Below are positions 16,996 through 24,989 of a stretch of DNA of 59,963 bases, piece by piece. Position 1 is the stretch's first letter. Every line of letters begins with the position of its first letter. The notes beneath the pieces were generated by a model. It worked only from the letters and a program-made list of their open reading frames with translations. It did not search any database and had not been told where the DNA came from. A program made the position numbers and the translations under genes. Source of the stretch: Mariniblastus sp. (GTDB lineage Bacteria > Planctomycetota > Planctomycetia > Pirellulales > Pirellulaceae); contig JAKVBG010000025.1 of assembly GCA_022447605.1 (NCBI GenBank), positions 1 to 59,963 of the forward strand. Direction: 5' to 3'.

Positions 16996-19900
16996 ATGGT
17001 TGGTGTAACACCGCATTCCCGCGCCGCGGATTCGCTGCGGGAATTGCCCAACTTGATCCTCGATCATCCTGAATTCGTCCCCTGTGTCGATTCCCTGCTT
17101 GCCGGTAAGGGCGCCACGTTCGATTCAGTATGGGGTTCGTCCTGCGCGCTGCTGGCGGCAGCCCTCTCCCAACGGTTTGCCAACCTGCTGGTGGTTTGCC
17201 CCGACAGCCGGGCCCTCGACAACCACCTCGACGACCTGGAAACCTTCCGACCGCAACCGGCTGAGCGGCTGCCTGCCGTCGATTCCATGACGGGTCCCGG
17301 GCTGACAATCGACCAGGACTACGGAGAACGATTGCGGATGATCAAGGCCTGTGCAGCAGGCGACGTCCCGGGGATCGTCGTCGCCTCGGTACAGAGCCTG
17401 CTGCAAGGCGTCCCTTCCCCCTCATCGATCCAGAATCAGACCCGGGTCATTCGAAAAGGGGATACGCTGGATCTGGAGGATCTTCACGCCTGGCTGTTGG
17501 ATCGCGGCTTTCACCGGACGAGTGCCGTGGAACTCCCGGGTGAGTACTCGGTGCGGGGTGGCATCATCGACCTGTTTTTGCCCGACTGGACCGAACCGGT
17601 TCGCCTCGAGCTGTTTGATAACGAAGTCGAGTCGTTGCGGAAATTCTCGATCGGCTCCCAGCTGAGCCATGACGAGATGGACCAGGTCGAGATCACCCTT
17701 CTGTCACCCGGCGACCAGGAAACTTCCCATTTCGTCGATTACCTGCCGGCTGAAACCCTGGTTCTGCTGGTCGAACCGGCCGAGCTGCAAAACAACGCCC
17801 GCTCTTTCATCGAGCGATCAGAATCTCCCACCGATTTGTACAGCTGGAACGAGGTACGACAGCGCTGGTCGCGCCACCCCGTAGCGACCATGAACCGCCT
17901 GGCAGTGGGAACGATCGGCCAAGCATGGAAAATGCCGATCGAAACGGTCGAATCTTTTAGCGGGGACATCAGTGAAATCCGCATGCAGGTCGACCGTTTG
18001 TCCGGGGCAGGGGAGTTCTTCGCGGTGGCCCGGGTGGAAGGGGAGATCGCGCGGGTCAAGGAAATTCTTTCCCAGAGCAAGACTGCGGCCGACGGACGGT
18101 TGCACCTCTCCACCGGCTGCATCCACGAAGGTTTTCAGCTGCGGCAACCGGGACTGACCGTGGTCGGTTGTGACCAGCTCTTTCACCGGACCGATGTGCG
18201 CCGCACGCGCAGCCGCCATCGCCGAATGGGTCGGGCGATCGACAGTTTCATGGACCTCAGGGCGGGTGACCTGGTGGTCCACCTGTCCCATGGCATTGCC
18301 CGCTTCCGCGGCTTGAAAATGTTGGAGAAGGATGGCCAGACGACGGAACACCTGGAACTCGAATTTCATGGCGGCACCAAGATCTATGTGCCCGCCTCCA
18401 AAATTGACCTGGTACAAAAGTACATCGGTGGCACCCGCACCTCACCCAGCTTGGCCCGTATCGGTGGCAAGGCCTGGGTTCGTCAACGACAGGCCGCCGA
18501 GACCGCCGTGGCCGACCTGGCCGGCGAGATGATCGAACTGCAAGCGTCCCGCAGTAGCCGACCGGGGATTGCCTTCCAGGACGACACCCAATGGCAGGGC
18601 GAGTTCGAACAGTCCTTCCCCTACCGAGAAACACCCGACCAGTTATCCGCCATCGAATCGATCAAGCAGGACATGCAGCGCCCGCGACCGATGGACCGGC
18701 TGTTGTGTGGCGATGTCGGTTACGGCAAAACCGAGCTGGCCATGCGGGCCGCCTTCAAAGCGGTGGAGAACGGCTACCAGGCGGCCGTGCTGGTGCCAAC
18801 GACGATCCTGGCTGAACAACACTTTCGCACGTTCACCGAGCGCATGGGCGAATTCCCACTCGACATCTGCAAGCTCAGCCGCTTTTGCTCCCCACGGGAA
18901 CTCCGGGAGACGGTCGAACGATTGAAGACCGGCCAGGCCGACATCGCCATTGGCACCCATCGCCTCGTCTCGAAGGATGTCGATTTCTACAACCTGGGCC
19001 TGGTCATTATCGACGAAGAACAGCGTTTCGGGGTCGCCCACAAGGAACGGCTGAAGTCGTTGCGCAGCTCGGTGGACGTTCTCACGATGTCCGCCACGCC
19101 GATCCCCCGGACCTTGCACATGTCGTTGGTCGGAGTTCGGGACATTTCCAACCTGGAAACCCCGCCGGAGGAACGAATGGCGGTCGAAACGCGGGTGACA
19201 AGGTTCGACCCGGAGTTGATCCGTTCGGCGGTCCTCCGTGAATTGAACCGCGGTGGCCAGATTTTCTTTGTCCATAACCGGGTCAATGACATCCAGAACA
19301 TCAAGCGACAACTGGAAAACATTGTCCCCGAAGCGTCGATCTGCGTAGGTCATGGCCAGATGCATGAAGCGGATCTGGAACAGGTGATGACTGATTTCAT
19401 TCACGGGCGTTATGACCTGTTGCTGGCCACCACCATCATTGAAAGCGGCCTGGACATCCCGAACGCCAACACGATTTTTATTGATAACGCCGATCATTTC
19501 GGCTTGAGCGACCTGCACCAGTTGCGGGGACGGGTCGGCCGTCACAAGAACCGGGCCTACTGCTACCTGTTGCTGGAGCCCCACAAACACGTTACCCCCG
19601 TGGCAGCCAAGCGTTTGCAGGCGATCGAGACCTTCAGCGAAATGGGCGCCGGTTTTGCCATCTCGATGCGTGACCTCGAAATCCGGGGAGCCGGCAACCT
19701 ACTGGGAACCGAACAGAGCGGACATATCTCGGCTGTTGGCTATGAACTGTATTGCCAACTGCTGGAGGCGGCCGTCCGCCAACTGAAGCGGGAGCCTGCT
19801 CGGATCACACTGGATGTAGATATTGACCTGCCACTGGAAGCCTTTATCCCGGATACGTATGTGCCGGATGGGCGACAGAAGATCGATCTCTATCGCCGAC

Positions 19901-20235
19901 TTACTCGGCTGGAAGCGTTCCACCAGGTCAAAGAATTTCGCGAAGAACTGGAAGACCGTTTTGGCAAGATTCCACAGCCGACCCGGCGGCTGTTAAAGCT
20001 TTGCGAGATCAAGCTGGAAGCGGCCGTCTGGCAGATCCAGTCGATCTTTCTACAGGACAAGTATCTCGGTTTTCGCTTTGAGAACCGGGGAAGGATCGAA
20101 CAGCTAGCAAAGCTGAAAAAGGGCGTGCTGAGGGTGGTCGACGATCAAACGGCGTTTGTCAGCCTGAAAACCGGCAAGATCGGGCCCGACAAATTGATCG
20201 CCCTGGTCAAATCACTATTGCAAGTCGACTCGTAG
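16996..20235 (+). CDS. mfd: Transcription-repair coupling factor Mfd
   Basis: ATP-driven translocase that removes stalled RNA polymerase at lesions and recruits UvrA. I choose the ATG at 16996, preceded by AAAGGAGCC, giving 1079 aa; the open frame extends further up but is not family-like. Order: UvrB-like N-terminal domains with LPGEYSVRGGIIDLFLP, RNA-polymerase-interacting CarD-like domain (DLVVHLSHGIARFRGL), helicase Walker A GDVGYGKTE, the box IIDEEQRFGV, SATPIPRTLHMS, helicase C region with ATTIIESGLDIPNANT and QLRGRVGR, then the TRCF C-terminal domain. Complete and normal in length. Confidence 0.96.
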   Translation: MVGVTPHSRAADSLRELPNLILDHPEFVPCVDSLLAGKGATFDSVWGSSCALLAAALSQRFANLLVVCPDSRALDNHLDDLETFRPQPAERLPAVDSMTGPGLTIDQDYGERLRMIKACAAGDVPGIVVASVQSLLQGVPSPSSIQNQTRVIRKGDTLDLEDLHAWLLDRGFHRTSAVELPGEYSVRGGIIDLFLPDWTEPVRLELFDNEVESLRKFSIGSQLSHDEMDQVEITLLSPGDQETSHFVDYLPAETLVLLVEPAELQNNARSFIERSESPTDLYSWNEVRQRWSRHPVATMNRLAVGTIGQAWKMPIETVESFSGDISEIRMQVDRLSGAGEFFAVARVEGEIARVKEILSQSKTAADGRLHLSTGCIHEGFQLRQPGLTVVGCDQLFHRTDVRRTRSRHRRMGRAIDSFMDLRAGDLVVHLSHGIARFRGLKMLEKDGQTTEHLELEFHGGTKIYVPASKIDLVQKYIGGTRTSPSLARIGGKAWVRQRQAAETAVADLAGEMIELQASRSSRPGIAFQDDTQWQGEFEQSFPYRETPDQLSAIESIKQDMQRPRPMDRLLCGDVGYGKTELAMRAAFKAVENGYQAAVLVPTTILAEQHFRTFTERMGEFPLDICKLSRFCSPRELRETVERLKTGQADIAIGTHRLVSKDVDFYNLGLVIIDEEQRFGVAHKERLKSLRSSVDVLTMSATPIPRTLHMSLVGVRDISNLETPPEERMAVETRVTRFDPELIRSAVLRELNRGGQIFFVHNRVNDIQNIKRQLENIVPEASICVGHGQMHEADLEQVMTDFIHGRYDLLLATTIIESGLDIPNANTIFIDNADHFGLSDLHQLRGRVGRHKNRAYCYLLLEPHKHVTPVAAKRLQAIETFSEMGAGFAISMRDLEIRGAGNLLGTEQSGHISAVGYELYCQLLEAAVRQLKREPARITLDVDIDLPLEAFIPDTYVPDGRQKIDLYRRLTRLEAFHQVKEFREELEDRFGKIPQPTRRLLKLCEIKLEAAVWQIQSIFLQDKYLGFRFENRGRIEQLAKLKKGVLRVVDDQTAFVSLKTGKIGPDKLIALVKSLLQVDS

Positions 20236-20389
20236 ATCGCCTATTCTCCGCCACCCATTTTTCGGTGCAGCTGTTGGTTTCCTGCGGGATCCCGGAATCG
20301 ACCCGGTGTCCCTTGCCGTCGCGCTCGCGACTCGAAACCCGGGTCGCCAACCTGCCACTGGAATCGCGTCCATTATCGAGGGAGCCGGA

Positions 20390-21736
20390 ATGCGTCCAAT
20401 CCGCAATCACCAAGTTCAATCGCTCTATGTTCTTCCGTTTCGATCCGGGCTGATCGCAATCTGTTTGCTCTCTACGTTGTTGGCGTTCGGCCATTGCCAA
20501 GAGTTGCGAGAGTCGACAGATCCCTATTTTGACGCCAAGAAACCGGCCCACCAAAAAGACCAACCAGCCGACAATCTCCGCTCGGACCTGACCGCCCAAT
20601 TTGAAAACAACGCCACCTACACACGGTATGTACCACCTGCGAAACCGCCCCTCCCAAAGCAGGAACCGGCCAAGAAAGAAACACCCCAATCAAAAAATGT
20701 GCACCTGCTTTCTCCTCTCGAAGCAGGGGAGAACAGCCAGGACCGTGTTTCCCAAGCCACGTACCTCGCGACCCCGGCCCGGCCCGGTACGAGTTTTGAA
20801 CCGAGTCACCTGTTGGCCGTCGTAGGCACCGAACCGATCTTCGTGGGGGACCTGATGCTGGAAGTCAACCAGACGATCGAGAATTTCATGCCCTCGGCTC
20901 CGGCAGACTTGAAACAACAACAGCGGCCAATGCTGATTGAAAGACTGTTGCCAAAGTACATTGAACAGAAGCTGTTGCTGGTCGACACCCTGCGGCAGTT
21001 GCCCGAAGAGGTCGATTTCGAAAGTATTGTCGAGCAGGCTGTTAAGGAATTTGACAACAACGCGATGGAAAAAATGATGGAGGCCTTTGGCGCCACATCA
21101 ACGAACGAATTTGACGCGGTCCTGCGAGCTCAGGGATCCTCCCTCCGCAAACTCCGCAGGTCCTGGAGTATCGACCAACTGGTCCGATTTTTTCTCAAGC
21201 AGAAGATCCAGGCAGACGACGAAATCAGCCATGCCGACATGCTCGAATACTACCACGAGCACATAGATCAATATGCTTTTTCCGCCCGCTGTCGCTGGCA
21301 ACAGGTAATGGTCAAGTTTTCAGAAGCTGGCTCCCGCAGCAGCGCGCAGGAGAAAATCGTCGAAATGGGTAACCAGATCGTTTACGGGGCATCGATGGAT
21401 GCCGTTGCCAAAAAAGAATCTCACGGGTTCCGCGCCTCCGGGGGTGGCATCCACGATTGGACGAACCAGGGGAGCCTGGTGAGCAACAAGCTGGATGAGG
21501 CAATCTTCACCCTGCCGATCGGTGTCCTGAGTGACGTCATCGAAACAGACCGGGGGTTTCATATCGTGCGTGTGATCGAACGAACCGAAGCGGGAACCAA
21601 ACCGTTTCTTGACGCGCAGGTAGAAATCCGTGAAAAACTGGCGGCCGAAAAGCAGGCCGAGATGATTCAGGAACATATGAAGAAATTGCGGGAGGAAATT
21701 CCCGTCGAAATCTACGGTCTGTCGTCCAACGATTAA
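20390..21736 (+). CDS. Exported parvulin-type peptidyl-prolyl isomerase (SurA/PrsA-like)
   Basis: Periplasmic protein-folding helper. Start chosen at ATG 20390, preceded by GAGGGAG 6 bp upstream, giving 448 aa with a signal peptide (LIAICLLSTLLAFGHC). A Pro/Lys-rich linker leads to a SurA_N-like helical part (AVVGTEPIFVGDLMLEVNQ, about residues 140-260), then a parvulin domain from about 300 to 400 (WQQVMVKFSEA...GGIHDWTNQGSL...FHIVRVIERTEA). The C-terminal helix returns to the chaperone part as in SurA. A terminator hairpin follows at 21878. Confidence 0.85.
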   Translation: MRPIRNHQVQSLYVLPFRSGLIAICLLSTLLAFGHCQELRESTDPYFDAKKPAHQKDQPADNLRSDLTAQFENNATYTRYVPPAKPPLPKQEPAKKETPQSKNVHLLSPLEAGENSQDRVSQATYLATPARPGTSFEPSHLLAVVGTEPIFVGDLMLEVNQTIENFMPSAPADLKQQQRPMLIERLLPKYIEQKLLLVDTLRQLPEEVDFESIVEQAVKEFDNNAMEKMMEAFGATSTNEFDAVLRAQGSSLRKLRRSWSIDQLVRFFLKQKIQADDEISHADMLEYYHEHIDQYAFSARCRWQQVMVKFSEAGSRSSAQEKIVEMGNQIVYGASMDAVAKKESHGFRASGGGIHDWTNQGSLVSNKLDEAIFTLPIGVLSDVIETDRGFHIVRVIERTEAGTKPFLDAQVEIREKLAAEKQAEMIQEHMKKLREEIPVEIYGLSSND

Positions 21737-21877
21737 CCCAGCCCCTGCCCGCTTCCCCGATCCCCCAAACCGGGTCGACGCCCTTGGCCATGACCAAGGG
21801 GAAAACCGGTGATCGCCCTTTCCGGTGCAACTGACCGACCCGCTCCGTCTGGCGTATCACGCTTTCCCATTGGTGGG

Positions 21878-21900
21878 AAACCGGTCCAACCCGGTTTTTT
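21878..21900 (+). terminator. Rho-independent terminator
   Basis: AAACCGG (21878-21884) and CCGGTTT (21891-21897) pair around TCCAAC and run into a series of Ts. It sits 142 bp after the parvulin gene. Confidence 0.6.
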
Positions 21901-22203
21901 CACGCCACTTCACCGGAATCCAGGTCACCTGAACCTGCCGGCCGAACCGAGCTCGTTGACACTGCTTTGACAATCCAGCATGACTGAAACTTGATTTTCG
22001 AGTCAGTTGGGCGCCGCGGTTGTTTTCCAAACCCCGGTTTGCGGTTAGACTGGTGCTTCTGGATGTACCTTGGGAAGTGAGGGTCTAACCCGGTCCCCGG
22101 CCGGTCCTGGCCAGATACCCCGATCAGGGTATCCAGGCGGTTTCTTTCGCATCGTTAAATAATGGTGACAGTGGTGAGTGTTGTAGTTTCAGGGAAAAAA
22201 TCT
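21901..22203. promoter_or_regulatory. Leader and promoter region of citrate synthase
   Basis: No gene is visible. A weak promoter candidate is TTGTTT at 22020-22025 with TAGACT at 22046-22051 (spacing 20, longer than ideal). A hairpin GATACCC-CGATCA-GGGTATC lies at 22114-22133, 70 bp before the chosen start, and may be an operator or leader structure. Confidence 0.35.
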
Positions 22204-23490
22204 ATGCCCGAATCGGCAAAATTGAACTGTGGTGATGTCGAATTGGATCTTCCGGTCATCGAGGGTACGGAAAACGAAAAAGCCTTGGATGTCAGCCAAC
22301 TCCGCCGAGAAACCGGGCTGATCACCCTGGATGAAGGCTATGTCAACACAGGCTCGACTCGAAGTGCCATCACCTTTCTCAACGGGGAACAGGGAATTCT
22401 CAGGTACCGCGGATATGCCATTGAAGATCTCGCCCAGAACTGTGACTTCGTGGAGGTCTGTTACCTGCTGATTTATGGCGACCTGCCCAACGGAGAGCAG
22501 CTGGCAGAATTCCGCAGTGCAATCCATAGCCACACGATGCTGCATGAAGACATGCGGATGTTCTACGACGGTTTTCCGCGTGACGCACACCCGATGGCGA
22601 TCCTCTCCAGCGTGGTCAGCGCCATGTCGACGTTCTACCAGGATGCACTCGACCCGGCCAACCCGGAACATGTTGAAATCTGCATCCATCGCCTGATCGC
22701 CAAACTGCCCACGATCGCCGCGTACAGTTACAAGAAATCGATTGGCCAGCCGTTCATTTACCCGGAAAACGATCTGACCTATTGCGAGAATTTCCTGAGG
22801 ATGATGTTCGCGGTTCCCTGCGAACCGTATGAAATCGATCCCGACTTCGTCACTGCATTGAACATGCTGCTGATCGTGCATGCCGACCACGAACAGAACT
22901 GCAGCACCTCCACCGTCCGTATGGTGGGTTCTTCCAATGCCAACCTGTTTGCCTCGATCGCCGCCGGCGTCTGTGCCCTGTGGGGACCGCTGCACGGCGG
23001 AGCCAACGAAGCCGTAGTGAACATGCTGACGCAGATCATGGAAGATGACGGCGATGTGGAAAAATATGTCGCCATGGCCAAGGACAAGGAACACGGCTTC
23101 CGATTGATGGGTTTTGGCCACCGCGTCTACAAGAATTTCGACCCGCGTGCCAGGATCATCAAGGCGGCCTGCGACCGACTGCTGGACAAGATGAATATCG
23201 ACGATCCGCTGTTCCACATTGCCCAACAACTCGAAGAAGTCGCCCTGCGGGACGAGTACTTTGTTTCGCGCAAGCTGTACCCCAATGTCGACTTCTACAG
23301 CGGGGTCATCTACCGGGCCATCGGGATTCCTGTCCCGATGTTTACCGTCCTGTTCGCGATGGGCCGTCTCCCCGGTTGGATCGCCCACTGGAAGGAGATG
23401 CACGCGTCGAAAAACAAGCGAATCTGCCGTCCACGACAGGTCTATACGGGTGAAAACATCCGAGAATTCGTGGAATTGTCGGATCGCTAG
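22204..23490 (+). CDS. gltA: Citrate synthase
   Basis: Condenses oxaloacetate and acetyl-CoA in the first step of the citric acid cycle. Start taken at ATG 22204 (428 aa, the size of type II enzymes), with AGGGA 10 bp upstream; an in-frame ATG at 22162 would add 14 residues of unlike sequence. Seen in order: RGYAIEDLA, the VHADHEQNCSTSTVR block carrying a catalytic histidine, LWGPLHGGANEAV (second histidine), GFGHRVYKNFDPRA, and the aspartate in YPNVDFYSG. All catalytic residues are intact. It is a single gene, followed convergently by the nucleotidyltransferase-kinase gene 57 bp away. Confidence 0.96.
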   Translation: MPESAKLNCGDVELDLPVIEGTENEKALDVSQLRRETGLITLDEGYVNTGSTRSAITFLNGEQGILRYRGYAIEDLAQNCDFVEVCYLLIYGDLPNGEQLAEFRSAIHSHTMLHEDMRMFYDGFPRDAHPMAILSSVVSAMSTFYQDALDPANPEHVEICIHRLIAKLPTIAAYSYKKSIGQPFIYPENDLTYCENFLRMMFAVPCEPYEIDPDFVTALNMLLIVHADHEQNCSTSTVRMVGSSNANLFASIAAGVCALWGPLHGGANEAVVNMLTQIMEDDGDVEKYVAMAKDKEHGFRLMGFGHRVYKNFDPRARIIKAACDRLLDKMNIDDPLFHIAQQLEEVALRDEYFVSRKLYPNVDFYSGVIYRAIGIPVPMFTVLFAMGRLPGWIAHWKEMHASKNKRICRPRQVYTGENIREFVELSDR

Positions 23491-23547
23491 AGCGAGTCCA
23501 GGCGAAATTCGCTCACCTCGTCCTGGTCTGTTTTCCTGCCCGGTTGC

Positions 23548-24627
23548 CTAGATCGTCAAGGGCTCGATCACTCGTCGTTCCACGTCGGCAGCCACCCACT
23601 CATCGCGCCGCGATTGGTTGAAAAAGAGGTACAGCGCGTAGCCGCCCCAGCCACCGCCGCAATACTTCCAGGCCAGGGCCGTCGAAACCTCCGCCAACGG
23701 TGACATCCCCTCGGCCAATTGCGTCTCGTACTGCAAACGGATGCCATCGCCAATCCGAGCGACATTGGCCGTTAAGACCCCATCCCGGGCGAGTCGTCCC
23801 GCCTCGGCAATCTGCCGGTAATCACGGTGACGGTCGGCCAGCGCCGGCGTATCGTGGGGCACCCCGGTCCAGGCAATCGCCATCCGGCCTGACAGGAAGG
23901 AACCGTTCCGTTTGAAATCGAGCACGGGCCTGGGGCCACTCTGCCAGACACAACAACCCGTCTCACGGATCACAGCCGGGTCCTGCCAGCCAACACCCAT
24001 TTGAAGCTCGGAGGCGACCCCGTCGGAACCGTTGAGCAACGACCAGGCAGCACTCCCCCCCAACCCGGACTTCTGATGGTATCCCCAATCGACCAGGCTG
24101 ACCGTCGGCTGGATGGCGCAATTGACGATGTACTCACCCTCGATCGCATGCCGGGGGACATCCAACCAGCCCCCGGCAAAATCGACACGCAGGGGTGCGG
24201 TCACCGGAGCTTCGATCATCCTCACGATCTGCGAGCTGGAGACCGGGTCAATCGTGGGCGGGGTCTTGGGCAAAATCACGAATTCGGCACCCACCTCCGC
24301 GCAGAGCTGTTTCTTTTCTGCCAGGTACCGACTGTCTTCGGTAACGACCAACAGATCGGGTCGAAGCTGCCGAAAGGGTTCGGCGAAGTCGAGGCCCATC
24401 GTTTCCCCCTTGCCCACGACAACCTGGTCGACCATCTGCAGCGATTCGAGGATCGCCCGCTTATGGGCATCCGGCAAGGAAGGTTTGCGGCTCTTGTGCT
24501 TCCAGAGCACCTCCGTCGAAGCGAAGCAGACCACCAGACGATCTCCCAAGGCCCGCGCCTCGTTGAAAAACTGAATATGCCCGGCGTGCAGGATGTCGTA
24601 ACAGCCGGAAACAAACACGGTTTTCAT
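23548..24627 (-). CDS. Nucleotidyltransferase - GHMP kinase fusion
   Basis: 359-aa bifunctional candidate for activating a sugar. Residues 1-135 are a cytidylyltransferase-like domain with GCYDILHAGHIQFF (HxGH) and the SSSQIVR motif near 131. Residues 143-359 form a compact GHMP-kinase domain: motif 1 PLRVDFAGGWLDVP, motif 2 SGLGGSAAWSLLNG, and motif 3 in CGGGWGGYALYLF. The motif 1 type (FAGGW.D) is that of heptose-7-phosphate and fucose kinases. HldE combines a PfkB kinase with a C-terminal nucleotidyltransferase; here the order is reversed and the kinase family differs. The kinase part is about 100 residues shorter than usual. Substrate unknown; heptose or deoxysugar phosphates are guesses. 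Confidence 0.78.
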   Translation of the reverse strand: MKTVFVSGCYDILHAGHIQFFNEARALGDRLVVCFASTEVLWKHKSRKPSLPDAHKRAILESLQMVDQVVVGKGETMGLDFAEPFRQLRPDLLVVTEDSRYLAEKKQLCAEVGAEFVILPKTPPTIDPVSSSQIVRMIEAPVTAPLRVDFAGGWLDVPRHAIEGEYIVNCAIQPTVSLVDWGYHQKSGLGGSAAWSLLNGSDGVASELQMGVGWQDPAVIRETGCCVWQSGPRPVLDFKRNGSFLSGRMAIAWTGVPHDTPALADRHRDYRQIAEAGRLARDGVLTANVARIGDGIRLQYETQLAEGMSPLAEVSTALAWKYCGGGWGGYALYLFFNQSRRDEWVAADVERRVIEPLTI

Positions 24628-24989
24628 GGGAAGTTAATTCGGAGGCGGGAAATGTCAGAACCGACCAGATCGGCTCAGGAAGTCACCTAGTTTTTACCGG
24701 GCATGTCCTTTTTTTTGAACCTGCAGGCCACAGATCGGCGCGCGGCGGAGATGGACCGTTCCGCCCAGACAAATCACCGGAAATCAGCGCCCCGTGGCAG
24801 AACCGGCAAAAATAAGTAGAGAAACATTGGCAAAACAACGTAAAACGGTTCAATTGACCAACCGGCATAAATTGTTACCGGCTGCCTCTTTAGTTACGAT
24901 GGGTGATCAAAATTGTCTGTTATGACGGGTTTTTTTGATTAGATTAATCCGTTTGTTAACCCCTCTAAATGGTGAACCCGGAGCCACCC
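24628..24989. other. Divergent intergenic region, AT-rich
   Basis: Between the fusion gene (minus) and the peptide transporter (plus), with no convincing gene. The second half is AT-rich and likely promoter-bearing; GATTA-GAT-TAATC at 24937-24949 is a small inverted repeat 40 bp before the transporter start. ACCGGC occurs twice, 12 bp apart, near 24860. Confidence 0.45.

Noticed and set aside
22189..23403. 404-codon frame opposite citrate synthase
   Set aside because: Exact shadow of the citrate synthase gene; sequence His/Val/Asp-rich and unlike any protein.
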